Source: SIAJ01 sp036266155 (GTDB lineage: Bacteria > Planctomycetota > Planctomycetia > Gemmatales > Gemmataceae). Taken from it: a stretch of DNA of 23,530 nt. The notes under the pieces are model-generated. The model was not told where the DNA came from. It did no database searches and saw only the letters and a list, made by a program, of their open reading frames with translations. Made by a program: the position numbers and the translations under genes. Below are positions 7,027 to 16,598 of the stretch, piece after piece. The stretch covers positions 1 through 23,530 of the forward strand of contig DATANR010000306.1 in NCBI GenBank assembly GCA_036266155.1, given 5' to 3'. Every line of letters starts with the position of its first letter. The first letter of the stretch is position 1.

Positions 7027-8094
7027 ATGTCAAACACCTTGGCGCCCCCCGAATCGCCGACCGTCCGGCCCCGCGTGCCGGGCTTGCGGCCGGGGCGCGA
7101 ACAGGTGGGCCTGGCACGCACGCCGAGCATCGCAGCACCCGATGTGTCGGTCTGCATCGCCAACTGGAATTGCCGCGATTACTTGCAAGCCTGCCTCGAA
7201 TCGCTCCTCGATCTTCCGCAGGGAGTGACGGTTGAAGTGATCGTGGCCGACAACGCCTCCATCGATGGGGCTGCCGATCTGGTGGCCGACAAGTTTCCCG
7301 AAGTCGTCCTCATCCGCAATGCCGAGAACCTCGGCTTCGCCCGCGCCAGTAACCAAGCCGCCGAGCGCGCAACCGGCCGTTACGTTTTCTTTTTGAACAA
7401 CGACACGGTCATCCCGCCTTACACGCTGGCCCAATTGGTCGCGTTTGCCGATGCTCATCCACAAGTCGGGATGATCGGCCCGCGGCTTCGCGATGGCGAG
7501 GGCAAGTTGCAGATCTCGTATCGCCGTAAGCCGACGCTGCGGGCGATGCTCCACCGGGCCGCCCTGCTGCGTTGGACGGGCCTTTTTCGCCGAGCTTACG
7601 ACGATTACCGCCGCGACGGCTTCGATCCCGACGGTGTGCGTCGTGTCGATGTGCTGATGGGCGCGGCCGTGCTGATGCCCAGGTATGTCTACCAAGATTG
7701 CGGCGGATGGGACGAGGGCTTCCGCTTTGGCGTGGAAGATGTGGAACTCTCCGATCGCGTCGGTCGCGACCGGGCGCTCGTGCACCTTCCGGGGGTGGAG
7801 ATCGTTCACTTTGGACGCGTCAGCTCACGGCAAAACGTGACCTACGCGGCCCCAAATCTGATGATCGGCTACGTTCGCTATTTACGCAAGAGCGGCGTCG
7901 CGCGGTGGAAGTTGTGGGCGTACAAGTCGGTATTCACGCTCGACGGGCCTGTGCAACTCTTCGGCAAGTCGATCCAATATCTCTGGCGTCGCGCCACCGG
8001 CGCCAACTTCGAAAAGGCCGAGAAAAGCCGTCAAGCATTACGCGGTGGCTGGCAATTCCTGACGCGTGAACTCGGACGCTTCTGGCGGGCGTAG
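7027..8094 (+). CDS. Family 2 glycosyltransferase
   Basis: This 355-residue cytoplasmic or membrane-associated enzyme has a GT-A fold and should transfer a sugar from a nucleotide donor to a glycan or lipid acceptor. After about 35 proline- and arginine-rich residues the domain begins with VSVCIANWNCRDYL, followed by VIVADNASIDG (72-81), NLGFARASNQ (101-110) and the metal-site strand FFLNNDTVIPP (121-131). The acceptor-side motif GFRFGVEDVELSDR contains the conserved ED pair at 237-238. These features match the rhamnosyltransferase-like GT2 group involved in surface polysaccharides. Donor and acceptor are unknown. It is not next to other glycan genes, so context does not help. The ATG follows GGACGG closely, and the low-complexity N-terminus leaves some doubt about the exact start. 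Confidence 0.9.
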   Translation: MSNTLAPPESPTVRPRVPGLRPGREQVGLARTPSIAAPDVSVCIANWNCRDYLQACLESLLDLPQGVTVEVIVADNASIDGAADLVADKFPEVVLIRNAENLGFARASNQAAERATGRYVFFLNNDTVIPPYTLAQLVAFADAHPQVGMIGPRLRDGEGKLQISYRRKPTLRAMLHRAALLRWTGLFRRAYDDYRRDGFDPDGVRRVDVLMGAAVLMPRYVYQDCGGWDEGFRFGVEDVELSDRVGRDRALVHLPGVEIVHFGRVSSRQNVTYAAPNLMIGYVRYLRKSGVARWKLWAYKSVFTLDGPVQLFGKSIQYLWRRATGANFEKAEKSRQALRGGWQFLTRELGRFWRA

Positions 8095-8104
8095 GCTTTG
8101 CCTC

Positions 8105-8938
8105 TTACGGCCACGGATGCCCGTCGGTCCATTTCTCCAGGTAATTCTTCAAGGCCGGCAGGTCGCGCATTTGTGCTGTTAAGATCGCTTTCGCCTTGGC
8201 GATCAAATCGATTTCTTGTTCCGGCGTGATGTCGCCCGTCAAAATGCGTGTGCGCAGGAACACGAAATAGGTATCCAGCGTGTCGAACATGCAGTAGTCG
8301 TTGATGTCCTGGTAGCGGCCGTCGCGGTACATTTGATAAACTTGGTTGCCGTCGACATCCATTTTCCCCGGCTTGCCGATCAGCTTCGCGAGTAGGTTGA
8401 GCCCACCAGCGAATCCGCGTGCCGCGCCGAAGTTGGTCATGAACTCCATGAGATCGAGATCGCCGGTGTACCGATTGCGGCCGCGGGCGAAGTATTCACC
8501 GGCCGGCAGGCCATAGCGGAAGGCCGCAAGCTCCAGGAGCGGCAGATCGAAGCCGCGCCCGTTGAACGTGACGATCTTGCACTTCGCGTAGAACTTCATC
8601 AGCCCGTTCCAGAACGTCTTCGCGATCTCCGCGGGCCGATAGAACGGCGTGTCGACGCACTTGATCGCCTGCAAGCTGAAGTCAGTTCCGACGCGGATGA
8701 CGCAAACCGCCACGGGAATCTGAAACGTGACGTGGATAAAATCCGATCCCGTGTTCGACGCCTTTCGAGCCTCATCGCGTGCCTTCTCGATGGCCTCCTC
8801 GTCGGTCAGCCCTTGATCCTTGTACTTGACGAGGTTGAGCAGCTTGCCGTCGGGAATGCTCTCGCAATCGACGACGAGAAAAGCGGTTCGCGGCGTGGCA
8901 TCGGGTCCCGGTCGTGCATCGGCTGGATTGTTGGGCAT
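8105..8938 (-). CDS. Predicted 3'-5' exonuclease, PolB exonuclease-like (PF10108-type)
   Basis: This protein of about 277 residues matches the DnaQ/RNase H-like DEDD superfamily, related to the proofreading domain of family B polymerases but without a polymerase domain. Exo I is VVDCES (Asp24 and Glu26), Exo II is FNGRGFDLPLL (Asp131) and Exo III is YCMFD (Tyr215 and Asp219), giving the complete DEDDy set. It should hydrolyse DNA or RNA 3' ends with two metal ions. Its cellular role is not established; repair is the usual guess. The start at 8938 is preceded by GAAGG at about 10 nt. The longer ORF start at 8971 would overlap that site. It converges on the glycosyltransferase with only 10 nt between stop codons. 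Confidence 0.88.
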   Translation of the reverse strand: MPNNPADARPGPDATPRTAFLVVDCESIPDGKLLNLVKYKDQGLTDEEAIEKARDEARKASNTGSDFIHVTFQIPVAVCVIRVGTDFSLQAIKCVDTPFYRPAEIAKTFWNGLMKFYAKCKIVTFNGRGFDLPLLELAAFRYGLPAGEYFARGRNRYTGDLDLMEFMTNFGAARGFAGGLNLLAKLIGKPGKMDVDGNQVYQMYRDGRYQDINDYCMFDTLDTYFVFLRTRILTGDITPEQEIDLIAKAKAILTAQMRDLPALKNYLEKWTDGHPWP

Positions 8939-9117
8939 GGTGCGGCCGCCTTCTTTGCTGGCAATTCTCAATCGTCATCCTGCACATAGGGCGAATGAGT
9001 TTCAATGTCCGTCTGAAGCAAGAAGCAAACGGCACCGCTCGTGCGGTCGTTGCAAACCGACTGGCCGCCGCATCGAGGGTCGGTATCCTGCCGAAGCCTC
9101 CTCACTGCAAGGGATTC

Positions 9118-10452
9118 ATGACCGAAACCTCCGCGAACCCCGCTCGATCCGCGTCGCGGGCCGCGCTGTTGACCGTATTCCTGGTTGTCTTCATCGACCT
9201 GCTCGGCTTCGGGATCGTCCTGCCGCTGTTGCCACGCTATGCGGACCGACTGCTCGAGCCGGCGGGCATCACTGGCCAGCTGAGCGGCTGGGTGATCGGC
9301 GGGCTCCTGTCCGTTTTCTCGCTAATGCAGTTCATCTTTGCGCCGATCTGGGGGCGCATTTCCGATCGCGTTGGTCGGCGGCCGATCTTGCTCATCGGGC
9401 TGGTCGGCTCGGTCGTCTTCTATGCATTATTCGGGTACGCCTCGTCGCTCATGGGTTCGGGCAGCGAACCAGTAAGTGCCGACACCGCGAAGTTGATCCT
9501 TTGGCTGATGTTCGTTGCTCGAGCGGGGGCGGGAGTCGCCGGCGCGACGATCTCGACGGCCCAGGCCGTCATCGCCGATTGCACGCCGAAGGAAAAACGT
9601 GCACATGGAATGGCCCTGATCGGCGCCGCGTTCGGCATCGGCTTCACCTTCGGGCCGTTGCTTGCCGGCTTGGCGATGATCTTCCTGCCCGGACATCCCG
9701 AGTTCGCTGGCTATGCCGCCTCGACTCTGTCGTTGCTCGCGCTCATCCTCGCGATCGCCAAGATGCCGGAAACTCGGCGTGAGGACAGCTTGTCGCCACG
9801 GCGCAACTGGCTCGATGTCCGCGGCCTCTTTTCCACATTGCAAACGCCGACCGTCGGCCGACTGGTGACGACATTCTTCCTGGCGACGTTTGGCTTCGCC
9901 GGCTTCGAGGGCACGCTGGCACTTCTGAACCAGGAGATTTATCCCAAGAACGACGAGATCAACTACTGGATCTTCGCTTACGTCGGTTTCGTCTTGATGC
10001 TGACGCAGGGCTTTCTGTATCGCAAGCTGGTCAAGAAGCATCATGAAGTGCGGCTGATGCGCGTCGGCGTCGGCTTCATGTTTCTCGGGCTCGTCGGTCT
10101 GGCGGCCGTCGCGATGGCAGATCAGGAAATGCAACTCCGCAAGTTAATGTACTTCATCGCGCTGGCGCTCGGCGTCGTCGGCTTTGCGTTTCTGACGCCC
10201 TCGGCCCAGGCACTCATCTCGAAACGCAGCGACCCGAGTCGACAAGGGGAAGTGTTGGGTGTGAATCAGTCGTTCTCCGCGCTGGCCCGCATTCTCGGAC
10301 CACTAACGGGGGTCGTGCTTTTCAAACTCGAAAGCTCCCACGTATTGCCATACACGGCGTCTGCGGTCATGCTCGCAATAGTAATGATCTTGCTCATCGG
10401 CGTTGGCCCGACCGGGGCTAACAAGAAGGAAGAGCCCGTTCCCACTGTTTGA
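9118..10452 (+). CDS. MFS transporter, TetA-like drug:H+ antiporter family (DHA1)
   Basis: This protein of about 444 residues is strongly hydrophobic, with roughly twelve predicted membrane helices. TM1 contains FIDLLGFGIVLPLLPRYAD, typical of TetA-like DHA1 members, and the loop between TM2 and TM3 carries motif A, GRISDRVGRRP (79-89). TM5 contains a motif-C-like GAAFGIGFTFGPLLAG. Such proteins export small molecules in exchange for protons. Annotating tetracycline resistance would be over-reading, because most environmental homologues have unknown substrates. The start at 9118 (MTETSANPA) has AAGGG just upstream. The open frame back to 8914 overlaps the divergent exonuclease gene and is rejected. 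A small membrane protein gene follows within 9 nt and is probably co-transcribed. Confidence 0.9.
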   Translation: MTETSANPARSASRAALLTVFLVVFIDLLGFGIVLPLLPRYADRLLEPAGITGQLSGWVIGGLLSVFSLMQFIFAPIWGRISDRVGRRPILLIGLVGSVVFYALFGYASSLMGSGSEPVSADTAKLILWLMFVARAGAGVAGATISTAQAVIADCTPKEKRAHGMALIGAAFGIGFTFGPLLAGLAMIFLPGHPEFAGYAASTLSLLALILAIAKMPETRREDSLSPRRNWLDVRGLFSTLQTPTVGRLVTTFFLATFGFAGFEGTLALLNQEIYPKNDEINYWIFAYVGFVLMLTQGFLYRKLVKKHHEVRLMRVGVGFMFLGLVGLAAVAMADQEMQLRKLMYFIALALGVVGFAFLTPSAQALISKRSDPSRQGEVLGVNQSFSALARILGPLTGVVLFKLESSHVLPYTASAVMLAIVMILLIGVGPTGANKKEEPVPTV

Positions 10453-10460
10453 GAATCCAC

Positions 10461-10868
10461 ATGTCGCGCGTCGCCATCGTGTTTGGGTTGTTGCTGATTG
10501 GCCTCGGCCTCGTGGGCTACTTGTCGCCGACGACCTTCGGCGTGGTCGGTCCGGAAGGCACGTCGCCGACGGCCTTGATTCCCGCGGGCTTCGGAGCCGT
10601 GCTCCTTTTGTGCGGCGTGATCGTCGAGGTCAAGCCGACGGCACGCAAGCATGTCATGCATCTGGCGGCCATGGTCGGCTTGCTCGGCGCGATCGGCGGC
10701 ATCATGCCGTTGCAGCGAAATAAGTTCGATCTCGACAAATCGGGTTCGGTCGCGGGCTTGCTGATGATCGCGATCAGCGCGATCTTCGTGGTGTTGTGCG
10801 TGCGGTCGTTCGTGCTGGCGCGAGTTGCGCGGAGTGAGGGGTTGCCCGAAGAGAGGGCGACGAAGTGA
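10461..10868 (+). CDS. Small four-helix membrane protein, unknown function
   Basis: This protein of about 135 residues has four hydrophobic segments (roughly 3-22, 39-57, 65-85 and 98-121) and a charged C-terminal tail, SEGLPEERATK. I do not recognise a characterised family; similar small integral membrane proteins are annotated as hypothetical in planctomycetes. The ATG at 10461 lies 8 nt past the transporter stop codon. A TTG at 10449 overlapping that stop is an alternative start in the same frame. The tight spacing suggests co-transcription with the MFS transporter, so a link to transport or membrane homeostasis is possible but unproven. A strong palindrome follows the stop codon. Confidence 0.75.
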   Translation: MSRVAIVFGLLLIGLGLVGYLSPTTFGVVGPEGTSPTALIPAGFGAVLLLCGVIVEVKPTARKHVMHLAAMVGLLGAIGGIMPLQRNKFDLDKSGSVAGLLMIAISAIFVVLCVRSFVLARVARSEGLPEERATK

Positions 10869-10869
10869 C

Positions 10870-10908
10870 TCGTTTAGCGTCCGAGCCGACGGCTCGGACG
10901 CTAAACGA
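10870..10908. terminator. Perfect 19-bp palindrome between convergent genes, probable bidirectional terminator
   Basis: Arms at 10870-10888 and 10890-10908 are perfectly complementary around a single central A. They include TTTAGCGTCCGAGCCG and its inverse. It starts 2 nt after the stop of the small membrane protein and lies 24 nt past the stop of the convergent methyltransferase, a natural place for a two-way terminator. TTCTTGGTTTT follows on the plus strand, only a weak T-tract. The same kind of sequence may also be a dispersed repeat in this genome. Confidence 0.65.
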
Positions 10909-10931
10909 AGTTCTTGGTTTTCATTCGCGCG

Positions 10932-11675
10932 TCATTTTTTTGCGACTTCCTTCGTAAACGTGATCACATGCTGCCAAGGCAGCTTGTCGGACGTGCCGGC
11001 GTGCTTGAGGTTTTTGAATTCGGCCATCTCTTTGATGACCTGGCGCTCAGTCATCTTGTGAACCAGCTTGATCGGTACGCGTTCATCTTCCAGACGGAAC
11101 TCGACAAACACTAGTCGCCCGCCCGGCTTGAGGGCCTTGACCATCTTCTCGGTCATCTCAAACGGCTGCGCAAATTCGTGGTAAACGTCCACGAGCAGAA
11201 TTACATCCACTGAATCGTCTTTGAGCTTCGGGTCCGCTTCCTCACCCATGACCGGTTCGACGTTCGTGATCTTCTCTTTCTTGGCACGGTTGCGAATGAT
11301 GTCGAGCATCTCTTTTTGAATGTCGACGGCGAGGATCTTGCCCTTGTCGCCGACGAGTTTGGACATGCGGAATGAGTAGTAGCCGCTGCCGGCGCCGATG
11401 TCGGCGACCACGTCGCCGTCTTTCAGCTTCAAGAGTTCCAGCAGCTTCTTGGGGTTCTCTTCTTCCTCGCGTTCAGGGCGCTCCAGCCAAGTCGCGGCCG
11501 CATGACCCATCACGTAGGCGATCTCGCGGCCCATGTAGAACTTGCCGATCCCGTCGCGATCGTGCTTCGCACGCCACTCGTAGCGGCCGTCCTTACGGTC
11601 GGTGATCGGTGGATCATCCGCCCGTACAAGCAGCGGTGTGAAAACCAGGAGAACGGCCACGGCGATGCGGAACAT
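10932..11675 (-). CDS. Class I SAM-dependent methyltransferase with a secretion signal
   Basis: This 247-residue protein opens with a clear signal peptide, MFRIAVAVLLVFTPLLVRA, with a cleavage-like site before DD at 20-21. A conserved pre-domain, GREIAYVMGHAAATWLERPE, precedes the Rossmann methyltransferase core. Motif I is DIGAGSGYY (91-99), the acidic end of strand 2 is AVDIQ (Asp117), and motif IV lies in VDVILLVDVYHEF. The core looks intact, so catalysis is expected if S-adenosylmethionine is available. Substrate unknown. The start at 11675 gives a canonical signal peptide; the 13-residue upstream extension (from 11714) would bury it. The gene is convergent with the membrane protein gene and divergent from sdhC, with a 160-nt gap. 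An exported SAM enzyme is biochemically odd. Confidence 0.87.
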   Translation of the reverse strand: MFRIAVAVLLVFTPLLVRADDPPITDRKDGRYEWRAKHDRDGIGKFYMGREIAYVMGHAAATWLERPEREEEENPKKLLELLKLKDGDVVADIGAGSGYYSFRMSKLVGDKGKILAVDIQKEMLDIIRNRAKKEKITNVEPVMGEEADPKLKDDSVDVILLVDVYHEFAQPFEMTEKMVKALKPGGRLVFVEFRLEDERVPIKLVHKMTERQVIKEMAEFKNLKHAGTSDKLPWQHVITFTKEVAKK

Positions 11676-11778
11676 GGGATTGTCCGGGTCGTACGGAATC
11701 GGTTGGCGATGCAACTATCTTACCCGTTCGCAAGCATCGGCGGCCATGTGGATCGCTGGCTTTCATTGGGTTGATGGC

Positions 11779-11784
11779 TATAAA
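11779..11784 (+). promoter_or_regulatory. Possible -10 element of the sdh operon
   Basis: TATAAA lies 51 nt upstream of the sdhC start in an otherwise GC-rich gap. At 17 nt spacing the -35 would be CTGGCT, a poor match, so this is tentative. Confidence 0.3.
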
Positions 11785-11835
11785 AACCAGTACGCTCCGG
11801 TTCAATGCTCGTTGCGAAAGGTCCGACCGCGGCCC

Positions 11836-12684
11836 ATGTCCAGTTCGGCACCGACCAAGAGACACCTGCGACCCAACACACTCCCCGCGGGCAAGGGGCT
11901 TGCCAACTGGCTTCGTCCGTTCCTGACCGTCAGCGTCGGGATGAAGGCAACGACTGCAATCACGGGCGCGCTGCTGACCGGCTTCCTAATCGTACATTTG
12001 ATTGGCAATCTTAAAGTGCTCGACGGGCCGGATGCGATCAATGACTACGCACATTCGCTCCAGACCCTCGGTCCGCTCCTGTGGATCGGGCGCGCCGGTC
12101 TGCTATCGATCTTTCTGCTCCATTTGATTCTTGCCCTATGGCTAGCGAAGCGGGCGTGGGCAGCTCGGCCGATTGGGTATCGCTATCGAGCGACGATTCA
12201 GGCAACCTGGGCATCGCGGACGATGCCGTATACCGGCCTCGTGATCCTCGCTTTCGCGGCCTTTCACATCGCCCACTACACCCTTGGCGGCTTCGAGACC
12301 GTCCGGGCCAGGAGCATCCATACCGGCAAGATGGTTCAGTCCAACTATCTGGACCTGGTGGATGCACAAGGCCGGCACGACGTGTATTCCATGGTCGTCA
12401 TGGGGTTTTCTGATCCCATCGTGTCAACGATCTATGTGTTGGCCATGCTGCTGCTGTTCGTTCACTTGAAGCATGGCATCGGTAGCGTGTTCCAAACGCT
12501 CGGACTGAACACGCCGCGATTGCAGCCTTGGGTCCGGCGTTTCGGGTTCTTGTTCGCGTTCCTCATCTGTTTCGGCAACATAGCGCTCGTTTCGACGATC
12601 TGGTTGGGCCAGGTGCCGATCGATCCGTCACCTCGGACGACGGCCGGGGAGATCCCGGCACAGCCGAGGGTGCCTGCCGGTTAA
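11836..12684 (+). CDS. sdhC: Succinate dehydrogenase cytochrome b subunit (SdhC, b558 type)
   Basis: This membrane anchor of succinate:quinone oxidoreductase, about 282 residues, matches the single-polypeptide five-helix cytochrome b558 type of Bacillus and Wolinella. Candidate heme-ligand histidines sit in helices: His54 (LIVHLIGNL), His96 (LLHLIL), His144/His147 (AFHIAHYTLGG) and His210/His213 (FVHLKHG). Two b hemes and a menaquinone site are expected from the family. The motif MVVMGFSDPIVSTIY precedes the fourth helix. The ATG at 11836 gives the usual short cytoplasmic N-terminus, and the frame stays open to 11602 but that extension is not protein-like and overlaps the divergent methyltransferase. 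It is the first gene of an sdhCAB operon and is followed by sdhA after 32 nt. Confidence 0.93.
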   Translation: MSSSAPTKRHLRPNTLPAGKGLANWLRPFLTVSVGMKATTAITGALLTGFLIVHLIGNLKVLDGPDAINDYAHSLQTLGPLLWIGRAGLLSIFLLHLILALWLAKRAWAARPIGYRYRATIQATWASRTMPYTGLVILAFAAFHIAHYTLGGFETVRARSIHTGKMVQSNYLDLVDAQGRHDVYSMVVMGFSDPIVSTIYVLAMLLLFVHLKHGIGSVFQTLGLNTPRLQPWVRRFGFLFAFLICFGNIALVSTIWLGQVPIDPSPRTTAGEIPAQPRVPAG

Positions 12685-12716
12685 CCGCCCGCGAGGCCCC
12701 GTCGCGGGGTATTTCG

Positions 12717-14636
<1,920 letters not shown>

Positions 14637-14652
14637 CCCTTTGGCGGATCCG

Positions 14653-15435
14653 ATGAAATTAACGCTTCACGTATGGCGACAGAAAGACCGGGACGCGACC
14701 GGCCGGATGGAGACGTATCCGGCGGACGACGTGTCGCCGGACATGTCGTTCCTCGAAATGCTTGACGTCGTCAACGAGGAACTCATCAAAGGTGGGCTGG
14801 AACCGATCGCGTTCGATCACGACTGTCGCGAGGGCATCTGCGGTTCCTGCGCGATGATGATCAACGGCATGGCCCACGGCCCGGAGCGCGGCACGACTGC
14901 CTGCCAACTGCACATGCGAAAGTTTTCCAACGGCGAGCACATTTACATTGAACCCTGGCGGGCTCGAGCATTCCCGGTGGTGCGTGATCTGGTTACCGAT
15001 CGCTCGGCATTCGACCGCATCATCCAGGCCGGCGGCTTTGTTGCCGTGAATACCGGCGGCGCGCCGGATGGGAACGCGATTCCCGTGCCCAAGGAGAATC
15101 AGGAAGTGGCGATGGACGCGGCGGCGTGCATTGGTTGCGGCGCGTGCGTCGCCTCGTGCAAGAATGCTTCGGCAATGTTGTTCGTCGGGGCCAAAGTGTC
15201 GCATCTGGGCAGTTTGCCGCAGGGACAGGCTGAACGCCGTGACCGTGCCCTGGCGATGGTGGCCCAGCACGACCGCGAGGGATTTGGACACTGCACCAAT
15301 CAATACGAGTGCGAGGCGGCCTGTCCGAAAGAGATCGGCGTCCGGTTCATCGCGCAGCTCAATCGCGATTACATCAAGGGCATGGCGAAGGTCGTGAACA
15401 AGCGCGAGGCCGGTGCGCTCGATGCGGCCGGCTAA
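14653..15435 (+). CDS. sdhB: Succinate dehydrogenase iron-sulfur subunit (SdhB)
   Basis: This 260-residue electron-transfer subunit links SdhA to the membrane anchor. The [2Fe-2S] ligands are expected to be Cys58, Cys63 and Cys66 (DCREGICGSC) with Cys84 in TTACQLH. The [4Fe-4S] and [3Fe-4S] centres use CIGCGACVASC (159-169) and C-x5-C-x3-CP (Cys214, Cys220, Cys224). All cluster ligands are present. The C-terminus ends in a short lysine-rich and alanine-rich tail. It is the last gene of sdhCAB, with a start at 14653 and only weak ribosome-binding sequence, which fits translational re-initiation from sdhA 16 nt away. Its TAA stop overlaps the TAG stop of the convergent gene on the other strand. 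Confidence 0.97.
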   Translation: MKLTLHVWRQKDRDATGRMETYPADDVSPDMSFLEMLDVVNEELIKGGLEPIAFDHDCREGICGSCAMMINGMAHGPERGTTACQLHMRKFSNGEHIYIEPWRARAFPVVRDLVTDRSAFDRIIQAGGFVAVNTGGAPDGNAIPVPKENQEVAMDAAACIGCGACVASCKNASAMLFVGAKVSHLGSLPQGQAERRDRALAMVAQHDREGFGHCTNQYECEAACPKEIGVRFIAQLNRDYIKGMAKVVNKREAGALDAAG

Positions 15436-15848
15436 TCACTTCGCGAAGACGGCGTAAACATCGTCCGAGCTGGGTCGCTCGTGGCACCAAGGGCATCGGT
15501 CGTCGTGGCGCTGACCGTAATGTCTCCCGGTCCAGTGGCGAATGTCGTCACGGAGAATGAACCGTCACGCTGGACGATCGCGGACGTGTCGATGCCATTC
15601 CCCGTGATGCGCACGACGTAGCCGGCAACCGCCTGGTCGTCCGTCACCGTGCCGGTAAATGTCACCTGGCCATTTGGCCCAACAATCGCGCGAAAGTCGG
15701 AGATGACGGGCGCCGCGTTGCCTGGCAGGCGTCGTGCATCGCCGGCCACTGGAGCGTCGCCATCTGGCTGAGTCATCAGATCGGCGACGCCGCTGGGGGT
15801 GTCCCGAGCCTCCAACTCCTGGACCATCAATCGAAGCCGGCGAGTCAT
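15432..15848 (-). CDS. Small surface-type protein with planctomycete N-terminal motif and one Ig-like repeat
   Basis: This 138-residue protein starts MTRRLRLMVQELEARDTPS. The pattern of basic residues followed by LE-x-R-x-x-PS recurs at the N-terminus of many large planctomycete extracellular proteins (usually LEDRxxPS), so this is probably a sorting-related segment. The remainder, from NAAPVISDFRAIVG to the end, reads as a single beta-sandwich Ig-like repeat (GQVTFTGTVTDDQAV, DGSFSVTTF, TVSATTTDALGATSD). Related proteins carry the same repeat at much greater length, so this one may be a short member or the remnant of a longer gene. The start at 15848 is chosen because the motif normally lies within the first 20 residues. 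It converges on sdhB with a 4-nt overlap of stop codons. Confidence 0.7.
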   Translation of the reverse strand: MTRRLRLMVQELEARDTPSGVADLMTQPDGDAPVAGDARRLPGNAAPVISDFRAIVGPNGQVTFTGTVTDDQAVAGYVVRITGNGIDTSAIVQRDGSFSVTTFATGPGDITVSATTTDALGATSDPARTMFTPSSRSD

Positions 15849-16223
15849 TGCCAGGTCTCCGCACAACTGGTTGGGCTGTGATTGACCATACACGGTAGCG
15901 ATTCTGCCAATGCAGGGCTCTTTGCCGGATATTCCGCAAGTTCCAATTCAACAGGTCCGGTCATAACGCCTGTAGCAGTCGCGCGGGGGAATTGCGATTG
16001 GGCCGGGCACCGACGTCGTCATAGCGCGGGAAAAGTCAAATTGCAGCTGTTGAGTCACACGTGGACTCGGACCGGAACATTCGGCATTTCCGGACCGACC
16101 TGTTCACCGAATCAAGCGGGGCCATCGAGCTTACGGAAAAGGCATGACACGATGCCGGGCGGTTACCGATGTTGAAAGCGGACCGCCGCACGGACGCGGC
16201 GCCGACCGGACGAGGAGATTGGC
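15849..16223. other. Intergenic region of 375 bp with a dyad at 16068-16097
   Basis: This divergent gap lies between the Ig-like protein (minus) and the small secreted protein (plus). No coding region is convincing. The one structured element seen is an inverted repeat of two 10-nt arms, CGGACCGGAA and TTCCGGACCG (16068-16077 and 16088-16097), with one mismatch and a 10-nt spacer, one helical turn, about 127 nt upstream of the plus-strand start. It could be an operator or a hairpin. No good -35/-10 pair was recognised. Confidence 0.4.
16212..16217 (+). promoter_or_regulatory. Strong ribosome-binding site
   Basis: GAGGAG lies 6 nt before the ATG at 16224. It is one of the few canonical Shine-Dalgarno sites in the window and fixes the start of the small secreted protein. 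Confidence 0.75.
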
Positions 16224-16592
16224 ATGTCCCGCTTCATGGCGATTGTGACCCTGGCGCTCGTCCCGATGTTGGCCCAGGCCGACGGACCGAAGATGTCGGT
16301 GGCTCCGGGCGAAGCCAAGCCGGCACGCTCCGAAGTCCAATCGGCGACGTTCTTCACGCCAACGCCATACGAAGCGGCGATGATGCCCGGCTACAACTAC
16401 TACGGCCGCCAGCTTCAGGCGCAGCTCTGGTGGGACCGGCACAATTGTGCGCCATACGGCTGTCCCACGCCGATCGGCTGTGGTAACACTTGGACTGAGT
16501 TCAAGTTCATGTTTGGGAGTTGCCGGCAGTTCTTCGGCACCGCTGAATCGACCATTGGCAAACACTACGACACGCGCATCCGCGAGAAATAA
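16224..16592 (+). CDS. Small secreted protein with four cysteines, unknown function
   Basis: This 122-residue protein has a signal peptide, MSRFMAIVTLALVPMLAQA, with predicted cleavage after Ala19. The mature part of about 103 residues has a Ser/Thr/Pro-containing linker and a compact aromatic-rich C-terminal domain with cysteines in NCAPYGC, IGC and FGSC, suggesting two disulfides outside the membrane. The segment TWTEFKFMFGSCRQFFG is the most distinctive part. It resembles small multi-copy hypothetical proteins that I associate with Gemmata-like genomes, but I cannot name a family. A strong Shine-Dalgarno site supports active expression. It ends 6 nt before the stop of the convergent nuclease gene. 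Confidence 0.78.
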   Translation: MSRFMAIVTLALVPMLAQADGPKMSVAPGEAKPARSEVQSATFFTPTPYEAAMMPGYNYYGRQLQAQLWWDRHNCAPYGCPTPIGCGNTWTEFKFMFGSCRQFFGTAESTIGKHYDTRIREK

Positions 16593-16598
16593 CGAGCG

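Noticed and set aside
9118..10452. Calling the MFS transporter a tetracycline resistance gene
   Set aside because: Only family-level DHA1/TetA-like motifs are visible, and these do not determine the substrate.
12528..12716. N-terminal extension of SdhA
   Set aside because: It overlaps sdhC in another frame and has no similarity to the conserved SdhA N-terminus. The ATG at 12717 has an upstream GGGG.
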